From assembly GCF_010681825.2 (NCBI RefSeq), contig NZ_CP066776.1:434001-498000 (forward strand): a DNA stretch of 64,000 bases. The letters are read 5' to 3'. The DNA comes from Sulfuriroseicoccus oceanibius. Lineage in GTDB: Bacteria > Verrucomicrobiota > Verrucomicrobiia > Verrucomicrobiales > SLCJ01. Shown here piece by piece: positions 17,611-27,075 of the stretch (the stretch's first letter is position 1; each line of letters starts with the position of its first letter). The position numbers and the translations under genes are program-made. The notes below the pieces were generated by a model. The model worked only from the letters and a program-made list of their open reading frames with translations. It was not told the DNA's origin and did no database searches.

Positions 17611-18786
17611 CTACTTCCTCTTGCCACGCCAGCGCATCGTCGGGCGCTCGATGAGCTGGTAGGCCACGGCACAGGCGGCCAATGTCAGCACGACCGTAAA
17701 CGCCAGCGGTAGCAGGTTGAACGGCCAGTCGCCCTTTTCAAAACCGAACAAAGGAATGGTCACATTGTACGTCACCCAGTACAGCGCCGCGCCGTGGAAA
17801 AGATAGATCGAGTAGCACATACCGCCGATCGTCGCGACCAGCGGCTGCGACAACAATGCCTTCAGCCAGCGCCCACGCATGACAGCAGTGAATGCCACCA
17901 AGAGCAGGATCGGCAGCCAACGGTCCATCGCAGGGATCTTCAGCGCGAATGGGATCCACAACCACGCGGCGGTGCCGACCACATCCCACCACCAGCGGGC
18001 GGATGGGCTCTCACTCCAACGCGAAACGTAGAGGTCACTCAGCAGAATCCCGATGAGGAAAAACTGAATCTGCCCGAGGATCGAATGCTTCCACAACTGG
18101 CTCGGGAAATAGAACATGCCCTCACCGACCAACGCGTGGATTCCAAACACACCGGCCAACAACACCAAGCGCCGAACCACCGCCGACTTCAACTTGAACA
18201 CACTGCACAAGAACGGCGCCAACAGATAGAATTGAATCTCAATCTCCAGCGTCCAAGACACAAAGAGCAATGGGTTGAGCCCGCCATCATAAAAGAGACT
18301 ATGCGAGTACAGCATGCCCGCAGCCCAGTGAGGGAGCCCGTCGCTCCATGGGTTGCCATTCATGGCGCAGTGCACAATCAGGCCGGAGGTGAGCGCGATG
18401 ATGTACGGCACCCCGATGCGCACTGAGCGCCGCAGGTAGTAGTTCTTCATGTCGACCGGCTTGCGGCCCTTGAGGTGGTGCGCGGCAAAGGGCAATCCCA
18501 ATACGAAGCCACTGATCACAAAGAAAACCTGCACCCCGAACCATCCCTGGCCGACGGCAAACCCAAGCCAGTCCCAACCCGGTGTCCACGTGATGCCACT
18601 CGGGATGGCCTCTTTGAAAAAGAGAATGTGCGCGTGGAAGAGTACCACCGCCATGATCGCAATGAAGCGCAACCCGTCGACTTCCGGCATGTAGTTGCCC
18701 GAGCTGGTGACCCTGGCAAAGCGGGCCATCAATTGCTGCCACTTCGACTGCGGCTGCGGATCATCCTGTGCACTGGTGCTGGTCAT
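17611..18786 (-). CDS. Acyltransferase 3 family membrane protein (OafA/YrhL type)
   Basis: 391 aa with about ten hydrophobic segments. The N-terminal family motif MPEVDGLRFIAIMAVVLFHAH contains the catalytic-type His after the first membrane helix. Further features are GWFGVQVFFVISGFVLG, the Arg-rich YYLRRSVRIGVPYI and SWTLEIEIQFYLLAPFL. These enzymes O-acylate surface sugars (O-antigen, peptidoglycan, exopolysaccharide) from the inner membrane. The C-terminal tail ends KRK. No glycan genes adjoin it here, so the substrate cannot be named. Confidence 0.9.
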   Translation of the reverse strand: MTSTSAQDDPQPQSKWQQLMARFARVTSSGNYMPEVDGLRFIAIMAVVLFHAHILFFKEAIPSGITWTPGWDWLGFAVGQGWFGVQVFFVISGFVLGLPFAAHHLKGRKPVDMKNYYLRRSVRIGVPYIIALTSGLIVHCAMNGNPWSDGLPHWAAGMLYSHSLFYDGGLNPLLFVSWTLEIEIQFYLLAPFLCSVFKLKSAVVRRLVLLAGVFGIHALVGEGMFYFPSQLWKHSILGQIQFFLIGILLSDLYVSRWSESPSARWWWDVVGTAAWLWIPFALKIPAMDRWLPILLLVAFTAVMRGRWLKALLSQPLVATIGGMCYSIYLFHGAALYWVTYNVTIPLFGFEKGDWPFNLLPLAFTVVLTLAACAVAYQLIERPTMRWRGKRK

Positions 18787-18819
18787 GAGAGAACCGCCAC
18801 CCTCACCCCCGATGACGAT

Positions 18820-19178
18820 CTGTCCAGCAGCAATTTACCGCAGAAGGGGAGGGCGGGGCCTCTCCCAGGTTTTCCACAGATTTCAGGATTGGCTGGATTT
18901 TGCTGGCGCCGACCTCTTTGGGATCTTTGGGCCTTTGCGTGAGAATCCATTGGCCGAGTCTTCGAGCCCTTCGTGGTTTCACTCTTCTCCTCCGCTCGAA
19001 GAGCGCTTCAATCCACGACCTAGAGCTTACCGCTCACCTCCCCATCCTCGGCTTGCGCTGGGAGGAGGCTGCGATTAGGTTCGCAATCCGGCGCGCGCGT
19101 CTGGATCGGGCAGCGTATCGATCATCGGGCGCATGGGTGATTCCAGCCGCGCCGCGAGCACCGAACCAGATCCCAACT
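18820..19178. repeat. Partial composite repeat and otherwise empty intergenic DNA
   Basis: Bases about 18843-18945 carry a reduced element ('ttttccacagatttcaggattggctggatttt', 'ctttgggatctttgggcctttgcgtgag'). Next come 'cttcgagcccttcgtggtttc' at about 18959 and an unassigned stretch up to the membrane protein start. No hairpin with the 6-base loop is seen here. Confidence 0.6.
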
Positions 19179-19790
19179 ATGAGCTCCTCGACCTCTTCCG
19201 ACCAGCGGGCCGCCCTGATTGCCTCCGTGGCGTTGTTTTTCTCCATCATCGCGCTGCGATTGGTGTTTGCGACCACTGGCAGTTCGCTGATGGGCTACTC
19301 GCCGATGATCGCAATGGTGCTGTGCGCGGCCTACTTTTTCCGCAAGCCGGTGCAATGGCTGGTTCCCGCCGCGGCCTACCTCATTTCAGACATCTGGATC
19401 ACCGTCGGCATCTACGAGCACTCGTTCTCAATCGTCACACCACTGGTGTTTGTGGCCTTCTACATTGGACTGGTCGCATTCTCACGCCGCATGGGCAATC
19501 GCATGACCCGCCTGCTGCCAGCCCTTTTCGCCACAGCCACCGGAGCGCTCGCATTCTACCTCATCGCCAACACCCTCTCGTGGGTGGGCAACCCGGTCTA
19601 CGACAAGTCGCTCGCTGGCTGGATCCAAGCCCAAACCACAGGCGACCCGGCATTCGCGCCGACCTGGACCTTCTTCCGTGCCTCGCTGGTGGGGAATTTG
19701 CTCTTCACCGCCGCGTTCATCCCGCTGGCACACCGCAAGTCACAGCGCGTGCAAGCCGCCGATCCGGTCTGCTCAGTGAACCAGCACTAG
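19179..19790 (+). CDS. DUF6580-like integral membrane protein
   Basis: 203 aa from the ATG at 19179 (MSSSTSSDQRAAL). Five hydrophobic segments are visible. The motif LMGYSPMIAMVLCAAYFFRK, followed by VPAAAYLISDIWITVG, matches the 'fsPv.Alal..g.yf...vPl.a...sD..' pattern of DUF6580 putative transport proteins. It is encoded on the same strand as the pyruvate dehydrogenase genes, 163 bases ahead of pdhA. A role as a small-molecule (for example vitamin) transporter is possible but not shown. Confidence 0.7.
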   Translation: MSSSTSSDQRAALIASVALFFSIIALRLVFATTGSSLMGYSPMIAMVLCAAYFFRKPVQWLVPAAAYLISDIWITVGIYEHSFSIVTPLVFVAFYIGLVAFSRRMGNRMTRLLPALFATATGALAFYLIANTLSWVGNPVYDKSLAGWIQAQTTGDPAFAPTWTFFRASLVGNLLFTAAFIPLAHRKSQRVQAADPVCSVNQH

Positions 19791-19953
19791 CCGGTTGCCC
19801 GACTGAGAAATCTGCACGAAACAGCCGACCACCCATCACACAAATTATCGCTGGCATTACCGACCCAGCCCCCTATTGGTTATAGAACCCCGGAACTCCC
19901 CGGCTGGCTGCGGCCAGTCCGCCTTTCGAAATCGACATACCACGCATCACACC

Positions 19954-21063
19954 ATGCCTGCCCAGAATAAAACCAACGCAGATAAGAAGAGCGCATGCTC
20001 CAAGGCGGTTGATTACTCCCAGGCGGAGATCAACAAGCAGCTCACCCCGGAGGATAAGGTCGAACTTTACCGCCAGATGGTGCGGATCCGTAAGTTCGAG
20101 CAGATCTCCCTCAAGTACTACAACCAAGGCGTGATGGGTGGCTTCCTCCACCTCTACATCGGCCAGGAAGCCGTTGCTGTGGGCACCTGCTCGCTCAAGG
20201 GCGACCACGACCACTACATCACCACCTACCGCGACCACGGTCACGCGTTGGCACTGGGCATGAACATGAACGAGTGCATGGCCGAGCTCTTCGGTAAGGC
20301 TACTGGTTGCTCGAAAGGCAAGGGCGGATCGATGCACTTCTTCGCACCGGACAAGAACTACTGGGGTGGTCACGGTATCGTCGGCGGCCAGACACCACTG
20401 GGCGCAGGTCTCGCCTACGGCGTGAAGTACCTCGGCCACAAGGGCAGCTGCCTCTGCTACATGGGTGACGGTGCCATCAACCAGGGTGCCTACCACGAGG
20501 CTCTCAACCTCGCCGGTCTGTGGGACCTTCCTGTCATCTTCATCATCGAGAACAACGGCTACTCGATGGGTACCAGCCAGAAGCGCTCGTCGGCACACCC
20601 TGAAGAAGGTCTCGCCGCTCGTGCGGAAGGCTACGGTATCGAGTGGGATGTCATCAACGGTGAGAACATCTACGAAGTGCGCGCAAAAACCTGGGAAGCC
20701 ATGGAGCGTGCCCACAACGAGTCGCGCCCAACCGTCCTCGAGATCGACACCTACCGTTACTACGGTCACTCGGTGGCAGACGCCAACGCCAAGAAGTACC
20801 GCAGCAAGGAAGAAATCGAGCGCTACCAGCGCGAGCACGACCCACTCAAGATCTGGCAGAACATCCTCATCGAGGAAGGCCACCTCACCGAAGACGAGGC
20901 CAAGCAGATCGACAAAGAAGCCAAGGAAGAAGCCCTCGCATCGGCCAAGTTCGCCGAGGAGAGCCCATATCCTGAAGTGGCCGACATCATGGACGACATC
21001 TACTACGAGGTCGACCGCGGCACCGACAAAGCCAAGCACGGCAAGTACTTCTTCAACGACTAA
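19954..21063 (+). CDS. pdhA: Pyruvate dehydrogenase E1 component, alpha subunit
   Basis: 369 aa from the ATG at 19954. The thiamine diphosphate/Mg motif is seen as CYMGDGAINQGAYHEALNLAGLWDLPVIFIIENN (GDG to NN). The phosphorylation-loop-like TYRYYGHSVADANAKKYRSKEE and the early YRQMVRIRKFEQ block are typical of E1-alpha. With the beta subunit it decarboxylates pyruvate and acetylates the E2 lipoyl group. It is the first gene of the pdhA-pdhB-pdhC-lpd run. An in-frame start at 19876 would add non-conserved residues. The first about 28 residues are Lys/Asn-rich and look unstructured. Confidence 0.96.
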   Translation: MPAQNKTNADKKSACSKAVDYSQAEINKQLTPEDKVELYRQMVRIRKFEQISLKYYNQGVMGGFLHLYIGQEAVAVGTCSLKGDHDHYITTYRDHGHALALGMNMNECMAELFGKATGCSKGKGGSMHFFAPDKNYWGGHGIVGGQTPLGAGLAYGVKYLGHKGSCLCYMGDGAINQGAYHEALNLAGLWDLPVIFIIENNGYSMGTSQKRSSAHPEEGLAARAEGYGIEWDVINGENIYEVRAKTWEAMERAHNESRPTVLEIDTYRYYGHSVADANAKKYRSKEEIERYQREHDPLKIWQNILIEEGHLTEDEAKQIDKEAKEEALASAKFAEESPYPEVADIMDDIYYEVDRGTDKAKHGKYFFND

Positions 21064-21144
21064 TCCCACCGGCATCCGCCCGCTCCGGACCAGCCGCATC
21101 CCACGGCACCGGAGTGACCCATCCATTTCCAACCTATTTCGCAA

Positions 21145-22146
21145 ATGCCACTCATTACCTACCGTCAGGCCCTGAACGAAGCCCTTGCCGAAGAGATCGA
21201 ACGCGATGAAAACGTGGTGCTCATCGGTGAAGAGGTGGCCGAATACAACGGCGCCTACAAAGTGACCGAAGGCCTGTGGGCCAAATATGGCGACAAGCGC
21301 GTCGTCGACGCTCCAATCTCCGAAGCCGGCTTCATCGGCATGGGCGTTGGTGCATCGATGCTCGGAGTCCGCCCTGTCATGGAGCTCATGTTCTGGTCGT
21401 TCGCCTACGTCGCAATGGACCAGATGATCAACAACGCAGCCACCGTCCGCTACATGTCCGGCGGCCTGATCAACTGCCCGATCGTGGTGCGCGGCCCGGC
21501 CAACGGCGGCACCAACGTGGGTGCCACCCACTCGCACACCCCTGAGAACCTTTTCGCCAGCATGCCTGGTCTCAAGGTTGTGGTTCCTGCCACCGCCTAC
21601 GACGCCAAGGGTCTGATGAAAGCCGCCATCCGTGACGACGACCCTGTCTACGTCATGGAGAACACCTTGCTCTACGGCGAGAAGTGGGAAGTCCCAACCA
21701 ACGACGAACTCGAAGAGGGTGAGTTGGTCATCCCTCTCGGCGTGGCCGACCTCAAGCGCGAGGGCACCGACCTCTCGATCATCGCCCACGGCCGCTGCGT
21801 CATCGAATCGCTCAAGGCCGCCGAAGTGCTCAAGCACGATCACGGCCTCGATGTGGAAGTGCTCGACCTGCGCTCGATCCGCCCACTCGACGAAGACGCG
21901 ATCCTCGCCACCGTCCGCAAGACCAACAACGTGCTCCTCGTCGACGAAAACCGCCCATTCTGCGGCGTCTCGTCGATGATCGCCACCATCATCCAGGAGA
22001 AAGCATTCGACGATCTCGATGGCCCGATCATGCGCGTCAACACCATCGACGCCCCAGCCATCTACAGCCCGGGTGTTGAACCACACCAGCTGCCAAACGT
22101 CGACCGCATCGTCGCCAAGGTGTTGGATATGCAGATTAGCAAATAA
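21145..22146 (+). CDS. pdhB: Pyruvate dehydrogenase E1 component, beta subunit
   Basis: 333 aa, the normal length. Family landmarks: ITYRQALNEALAEEIERDENVVLIGEEVAEYNGAYKVT at the N-terminus, APISEAGFIGMGVGASMLG, the SGGLINCPIVVRGPANGG segment, and the C-terminal transketolase domain with DLRSIRPLDEDAI and VDENRPF. It forms the alpha2beta2 E1 with PdhA. It follows pdhA after 81 bases and precedes pdhC after 53 bases on the same strand, so one transcript is likely. Confidence 0.96.
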   Translation: MPLITYRQALNEALAEEIERDENVVLIGEEVAEYNGAYKVTEGLWAKYGDKRVVDAPISEAGFIGMGVGASMLGVRPVMELMFWSFAYVAMDQMINNAATVRYMSGGLINCPIVVRGPANGGTNVGATHSHTPENLFASMPGLKVVVPATAYDAKGLMKAAIRDDDPVYVMENTLLYGEKWEVPTNDELEEGELVIPLGVADLKREGTDLSIIAHGRCVIESLKAAEVLKHDHGLDVEVLDLRSIRPLDEDAILATVRKTNNVLLVDENRPFCGVSSMIATIIQEKAFDDLDGPIMRVNTIDAPAIYSPGVEPHQLPNVDRIVAKVLDMQISK

Positions 22147-22199
22147 CCCAAGCAGCCCGGGATCCCCCCGGGCCCACTCACTGATTCCCACTAGTTACC

Positions 22200-23522
22200 A
22201 TGCCAACCGTTATCAAAATGCCAAAGCTCTCGGACACCATGACCGAGGGAACGCTGCTTAAATGGAACATTCAAAAGGGCGACTCGGTCGAAATGGGCCA
22301 GATCATCGCCGAAGTCGAAACCGACAAGGCGACCATGGAAATGGAAGCGTTTGACGACGGCATCGTGCACGAGCTCTACGCTGCCGCCGGCGACAAGGTC
22401 GCAGTCGGTGCCCGCATGGCGGTCCTGCTGGCTGACGGCGAAGACGCCTCGGCTGCCGACAACCTGAGCGACGACGCCCCGGCGGAAGCACCTGCCGCCG
22501 CAGAAGAAGCTGCTCCGGCAACGAGCGCCGCCGCACCTGCCGCTGCTCCTACCTCGGCTCCGGCCGCTGCTGCTCCAGCACCTGCCATCGCCGACGCCGA
22601 CGTGAAGATCAAGATCTCGCCGCTCGCTCGCAAGATCGCCAAGGCCGAAGGCGTGGCTCTCGCCGCACTCCAAGGCCGCGGAACCGGCCCTGGCGGCCGC
22701 GTCACCAAAGCCGACGTCCTCAAGGCCATCGAAGAAGGTGCCACCGCAGCTCCTGCTGCAGCACCAGCTGCTGGCGCTGCTCCTGCCGCTACCAGCGCGC
22801 TTCCAACCATCCTCCCGACCGTCGGCGAGGAAGACGAGGTGGTGCCGCTTTCGACCATGCGCAAGATCATCGCCGATCGTTTGCTCGCGTCGAAGACCCA
22901 GCTCCCGCACTTCTACCTCCGCGTAGAGATCGATGCCGCTCCAATGATGGAGTTGCGCAAGCAGATCAACGCATCGGAAGCCCAGCGCGAGAATGGCAAC
23001 AAGTTCTCGGTCAACGACTTCGTTCTCAAGGCCGTAGTCGGCGCAGCCCAGGCTGTCGGCGACATCAACGCCTCGTTCAACGGTGACTCGATCGTCAAGT
23101 TCGCCAAGGTCGGCCTCTCGGTCGCCGTGGCAGTGGACGACGGCCTCGTCACTCCTGTGATCAAGGACGCCGCCAACAAGTCGCTGGTCGAAATCTCGAA
23201 GGCAGTCAAGGACCTCGCCGTCCGCGCTCGCGACAAGAAGCTCAAGCCAGACGAGTTCGACGGCGGAACCATCACCGTTTCCAACCTCGGCGCCTGGGGC
23301 ATCGATCACTTCGACGCCATCGTCAACCCACCACAGGCCGCGATCGTTTCGGTCGGCGCTATCAAGCAGAAGCCAGTCGTGGTCAATGGCGAACTCGCCG
23401 TGGGTACCCGCATGTGGATCGGCCTCTCCGCTGACCACCGCGTGGTCGACGGCGCGGTTGCCGCCACCTACCTGCAGGAAGTGGTCAAGCGCCTTGAGTC
23501 GCCTGCATTGATGCTCGTCTAA
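22200..23522 (+). CDS. pdhC: Dihydrolipoamide acetyltransferase, pyruvate dehydrogenase E2
   Basis: 440 aa. Residues about 1-80 form one lipoyl domain, with the lipoylated Lys in VETDKATMEMEAF. An Ala/Pro-rich linker follows (about 90-130). The E1/E3-binding domain is at about 137-175 (KISPLARKIAKAEGVAL...GPGGRVTKADVL). A second Ala-rich linker leads to the catalytic domain, with the DHRVVDGAVAATYLQE active-site motif near the C-terminus. It transfers the acetyl group to CoA and forms the complex core. The paired Ala-rich linkers are usual for mobile E2 arms. Confidence 0.96.
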   Translation: MPTVIKMPKLSDTMTEGTLLKWNIQKGDSVEMGQIIAEVETDKATMEMEAFDDGIVHELYAAAGDKVAVGARMAVLLADGEDASAADNLSDDAPAEAPAAAEEAAPATSAAAPAAAPTSAPAAAAPAPAIADADVKIKISPLARKIAKAEGVALAALQGRGTGPGGRVTKADVLKAIEEGATAAPAAAPAAGAAPAATSALPTILPTVGEEDEVVPLSTMRKIIADRLLASKTQLPHFYLRVEIDAAPMMELRKQINASEAQRENGNKFSVNDFVLKAVVGAAQAVGDINASFNGDSIVKFAKVGLSVAVAVDDGLVTPVIKDAANKSLVEISKAVKDLAVRARDKKLKPDEFDGGTITVSNLGAWGIDHFDAIVNPPQAAIVSVGAIKQKPVVVNGELAVGTRMWIGLSADHRVVDGAVAATYLQEVVKRLESPALMLV

Positions 23523-23534
23523 TCCATCTATCCG

Positions 23535-23573
23535 GCCTACGGTTTCGCACCGTAGGTCGGTTTGCTTTTTACC
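23535..23573 (+). terminator. Hairpin between the E2 and E3 genes, possible attenuator
   Basis: CCTACGGT at 23536-23543 pairs with ACCGTAGG at 23549-23556 around a 5-base loop, and TTTTT follows at 23566-23570. It is shorter and its T run more distant than in the strong terminators of the window. It may therefore only reduce read-through into lpd, or act as an RNA-processing site. Confidence 0.5.
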
Positions 23574-23596
23574 AACTCTCATAAACTAACCAAGTC

Positions 23597-24985
23597 ATGT
23601 CATACGATCTTATTGTTATTGGCGGCGGCCCTGCCGGATACGTGGGTGCCATTCGCGCAGCACAACTCGGTAAGAAGGTTGCCGTGGTGGAAATGGACCG
23701 CGCTGGCGGCACCTGCCTTAACTGGGGCTGCATTCCTACCAAAGCTCTCCTCAAGAACGCCGAGCTCTACCACACCCTGACCCACCGTGCCGATGAGTTC
23801 GGCATCAAGATCGAAGGTCTCTCCTACGACTGGGAAAAGGTGATCAGCCGCTCGCGCGGTGTGTCCGACAAGCTCGCCGGTGGTATCGAGTTCCTCTTCA
23901 AGAAGAACAAAGTCGACTACATCCGCGGCAAAGGCAGCATCGTCGGCAACGGCACCATCGAAGTCGAGGACTCCGAAGGCAAGAAGCAGACCGTCACCGC
24001 ACGCCACATCCTCGTGGCCACCGGATGTAAGTCGCGCGAACTGCCACCACTTCCATTCAACGGCACCACAGTGATCGGCTCGAAGGAAGCTCTTACACTC
24101 AAGAAGCAGCCGAAAGAGATCGTGATCATCGGCGCCGGCGCAATCGGCGTTGAGTTCGCCTACTTCTTCAACGCCTACGGCACCAAGGTGACCATCGTTG
24201 AGATGCTCGACCAGTTGTTGCCAGTCGAAGACACCGACGTCTCGAAAGCTCTCGGTCGCTCGTTCAAGAAGCACAAGATCGGTCTCAAGCTCGGTCACAA
24301 GACCGTCGAAGCCAAAGCCGACGAAAACGGCGTCGAGCTCACGCTCGAGAACGTCAAGAACGGCAAGCAGACCACCCTCAAGGCAGACGTTGCTCTCGTC
24401 GCTATCGGCGTTCAGCCGGTGCTTCCTGGCGGTGCAGACAAGCTTGAGCTCGACCGTGGATACATCAAGGTCAACGACCGCTACGAGACCTCGATCAAGA
24501 ACGTCTACGCAGTGGGCGACATCATCGGGCCACCATGGCTTGCACACACCGCATCGTACGAAGCCATTCAGTGCGTTGAAGGTCTCTACAAGGAAGGTCA
24601 CACACCAAAGCGTGTCGGTCTCTTCCCTGGCTGCACCTACTGCCACCCACAGGTTGCGAGCATCGGTCTCACCGAGCGCGCCGCCAAGGAAAAGGGCATT
24701 GCCTACAAGGTGGGTCAGTTCCCATTCCAGGCCATGGGTAAAGCCCAGGCTGTGGGCGAGACCGAAGGCTTCGTCAAACTCATCGTTGGTGAGGAGCACG
24801 GCGAAATCCTCGGTGCTCACATCATCGGCGAAAACGCAACCGAACTCATCGCTGAGATCGGCCTCGGTATGGAGCTGGAAGTGACCGTCGACGAAATCGA
24901 GTCGACCATCCACGCCCACCCAACGCTCGCGGAAGCCATCCACGAAGCGACCAGCGACGTCCACAACATGGCAATCCACATCTAA
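23597..24985 (+). CDS. lpd: Dihydrolipoamide dehydrogenase (E3)
   Basis: 462 aa. The FAD-binding IVIGGGPAGYVGAIRAAQLG starts at residue 6. The redox-active disulfide is in GGTCLNWGCIPTKALL, the NAD-binding IVIIGAGAIGVEFAYFF is in the middle, and the C-terminal dimer-interface His-Glu pair is in HAHPTLAEAIHEA. It reoxidises the lipoyl arms of the E2 encoded just upstream. Its position as the last gene, followed by a strong terminator, completes the cluster. Confidence 0.97.
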   Translation: MSYDLIVIGGGPAGYVGAIRAAQLGKKVAVVEMDRAGGTCLNWGCIPTKALLKNAELYHTLTHRADEFGIKIEGLSYDWEKVISRSRGVSDKLAGGIEFLFKKNKVDYIRGKGSIVGNGTIEVEDSEGKKQTVTARHILVATGCKSRELPPLPFNGTTVIGSKEALTLKKQPKEIVIIGAGAIGVEFAYFFNAYGTKVTIVEMLDQLLPVEDTDVSKALGRSFKKHKIGLKLGHKTVEAKADENGVELTLENVKNGKQTTLKADVALVAIGVQPVLPGGADKLELDRGYIKVNDRYETSIKNVYAVGDIIGPPWLAHTASYEAIQCVEGLYKEGHTPKRVGLFPGCTYCHPQVASIGLTERAAKEKGIAYKVGQFPFQAMGKAQAVGETEGFVKLIVGEEHGEILGAHIIGENATELIAEIGLGMELEVTVDEIESTIHAHPTLAEAIHEATSDVHNMAIHI

Positions 24986-25025
24986 GTGGATGATGTCATA
25001 GCGGCACCCAGCCGCTAGCACTCAC

Positions 25026-25062
25026 AAAGCCCCCGGCGCCCACCCGCGCCGGGGGCTTTTTC
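25026..25062 (+). terminator. Rho-independent terminator after lpd
   Basis: AAAGCCCCCGGCGC at 25026-25039 pairs with GCGCCGGGGGCTTT starting near 25046, with T residues following. One of the strongest hairpins in the window. Confidence 0.93.
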
Positions 25063-25079
25063 GTGGTCGGAGGACGGCA

Positions 25080-25848
25080 GATCCTCACGCAGAGACCACG
25101 CTATCGCTAAGACGCAGAGCGGGTTCAGCTCCGGCAGCGGGGAGGAGGAGGTCGGTCATCGGTGGTCGCAGTTTTTTTTCCACAGATTGGCAGGATGAAT
25201 GGGATTTTGGAGTGGGTTGGTGTGAATCGCTCAGAATCACGTACACCACACGCCGATCATTCCCCGATGGACCAACGACACTCCTGTCGTTGACGCCAAC
25301 AGCTTCATCATCCGTTCGGCAGTCGAGCCGGCCTACATCGACCGCCGCGAACCCGATAAAGATTTGGATAAGGACCGGTGAGCCATGCACGCGCAGCGCT
25401 GTAGGGACGGCATTCCTGCCGTCGATGGGGAAGCTCACGCAAAGACCCAAAGATCCCAAAGGGGGTCTGCTCCGGCGACGAGGGAGAGAGCGTCGGTCAC
25501 AACCGGTCGCTATTTTTTCCGCAGATTACAGGATTGAGGGGATTTGAAGTGAGTTGCTTTGTATCGCTCAGAATGACGTGAACCACTCCCAACCACAGGA
25601 GTGTGGTTGCTCCATCACAACACGCAAGACCGACCATTCCCCGATGGACCAACGGCACTCCTGCCGTTGCCCCTCAGCCCCTCAGCCCCGTCGCCAGCTT
25701 CTTCGTGAACTTCGTGCTCTCTGTGGTTCCAAAAAACCAATGAGCCCCCCACCTGCGAATCCTGCCCTCGGGATCTACTTCCTACTTTCCAAAACGCCTG
25801 CAACTTTGTAGCTGCAAGGAACACCCGATTTCCCGGTATTGTTGCACT
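25080..25848 (+). repeat. Composite intergenic repeat field, two units, forward orientation
   Basis: 'ctcacgcagagaccacgctatcgc' starts at 25084, 22 bases past the lpd terminator. Hairpins: 25273-25292 (CAACGAC/ACTCCT), 25406-25423 (GACGGC/ATTCCT), 25590-25609 (CAACCAC/AGGAGT) and 25650-25669 (CAACGGC/ACTCCT). The modules 'tccgcagattacaggattgagg' and 'atcgctcagaatgacgt' recur in each unit. A 'cttcgtgaacttcgtgctctctgtggttcc' fragment lies at about 25702-25731. About 100 bases before the next gene are unassigned. Confidence 0.85.
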
Positions 25849-27075
25849 ATGAAACTCCTCGCCTACTGCCTGTCTCTCCTTTTGCTCTTCTGTGCACCGC
25901 TGGGCGCATCAACCGAACCTGAGCTAGGGATCCAAGAACAGGTGGAGGAAACTCTGGGGATCTCCGCCGATGACCCACGCTTGCCGGGCGTCACCTTGGC
26001 TGAAGGAGTCTCGCAGCTCACGGGCGTCGCCGTGTCCCCGCTGCTCGGCGTGTCCGCGATCGGCGCATGGACCTACTGGACGACCGATGCCGAGGTTCGC
26101 GACCAGCTTCCCTGGTTATGTCGTCCGTGGTTCTGGGGCACCGGGATCGGCGTCCTCGCGCTGCTTTTCCTCGCCCAATGGATCCCTGAACCGTTCAAGA
26201 CTCCGGTCAAGTTCCTCGAAACGATGGAGGACAAGTTCAGCGCCATCATCGCTGGCTCGACCTTTGTGCCGTTTATCGTGCACCAATATTCCCTCTCCGC
26301 GGGGATGAAGGAGGAGGCGACGGTTGAAATGCCGATGGCGATGCTCGGCACCCAGTTCGCCAGCGAGGTTTCCGTGCACTGGTTCTTGCTACCTCTGGCA
26401 TTCCTCGCCTTCGGGATCATTTGGATCGTCAGCCACGCGTTCACGATTCTCATCGCCCTTTGCCCGTTTCCCTTCATCGACTCGATCCTGAAAATCGCAC
26501 GGGTGGGTTTCCTCGCGAGTCTTGGTGTGCTTTATGCCATCAGCCCAGTGCTCGCTGCGATCGTGTCCCTGCTTGTCCTGATCATTTGCGCCTTCATCGC
26601 GCCATGGGCATTCCGCGTGACTGTGTTTGGCTCGGCGATCGGGTGGGACTTCCTCAAGAGCCTCATCTTCAAACACCAGTTTGAGGGCAGCCATGCCCGT
26701 GCCTTCCTCGCGCGTAGTTTCCCTGGTGGGTTCAAGACGCGTTGCTACGGAAAACTGACGTATTGCCCGGAAAGTGAAGGCCTGATCTTCTCGCGGCGCT
26801 GGATGTTCATTGGGCCAGAGAAAAAGCTTAACCTGGATAAAGACGCTGAGTTTCTCGTCGAAAAGGGGCTCATTTCTCCAAGCCTGGTGTCGCGGGCACC
26901 GGGAGATGCACGACACCAGACCCTCGTCCATTTCATGCCGCGCTACCGTCATTGCTCCGAAGAACTCGCAGACCATTTCCGCATTGGCTGGCGCGACCAA
27001 CCGCTCGTCCGCGGGATCCGGGGAGCCCGCCAATGGTTTGCCAATCAGTTCAATCGGAAGAAGATCACTTTTTAG
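25849..27075 (+). CDS. Exported/multi-pass membrane protein, unknown function
   Basis: 408 aa. A signal-like start (MKLLAYCLSLLLLFCAPLGAS) is followed by an acidic segment. Then come hydrophobic stretches near residues 95-115 (GTGIGVLALLFLAQWI), 140-150, 178-205 (WFLLPLAFLAFGIIWIVSHAFTILIAL) and 220-255 (VGFLASLGVLYAISPVLAAIVSLLVLIICAFI). The C-terminal about 140 residues are soluble and rich in Arg and aromatic residues. I do not recognise a named family. The gene stands alone between repeat fields. The start is chosen because it gives a clean signal peptide. Confidence 0.75.
   Translation: MKLLAYCLSLLLLFCAPLGASTEPELGIQEQVEETLGISADDPRLPGVTLAEGVSQLTGVAVSPLLGVSAIGAWTYWTTDAEVRDQLPWLCRPWFWGTGIGVLALLFLAQWIPEPFKTPVKFLETMEDKFSAIIAGSTFVPFIVHQYSLSAGMKEEATVEMPMAMLGTQFASEVSVHWFLLPLAFLAFGIIWIVSHAFTILIALCPFPFIDSILKIARVGFLASLGVLYAISPVLAAIVSLLVLIICAFIAPWAFRVTVFGSAIGWDFLKSLIFKHQFEGSHARAFLARSFPGGFKTRCYGKLTYCPESEGLIFSRRWMFIGPEKKLNLDKDAEFLVEKGLISPSLVSRAPGDARHQTLVHFMPRYRHCSEELADHFRIGWRDQPLVRGIRGARQWFANQFNRKKITF

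Noticed and set aside
19873-23582. Very long open frames on the minus strand opposite the pdh genes (also opposite glnS, the ROK kinase and carB)
   Set aside because: They are mirror frames of GC-rich genes. The plus-strand products are clear family members with complete motifs, while the opposite frames show repetitive Val/Asp/Gly-rich sequence without any recognisable domain.
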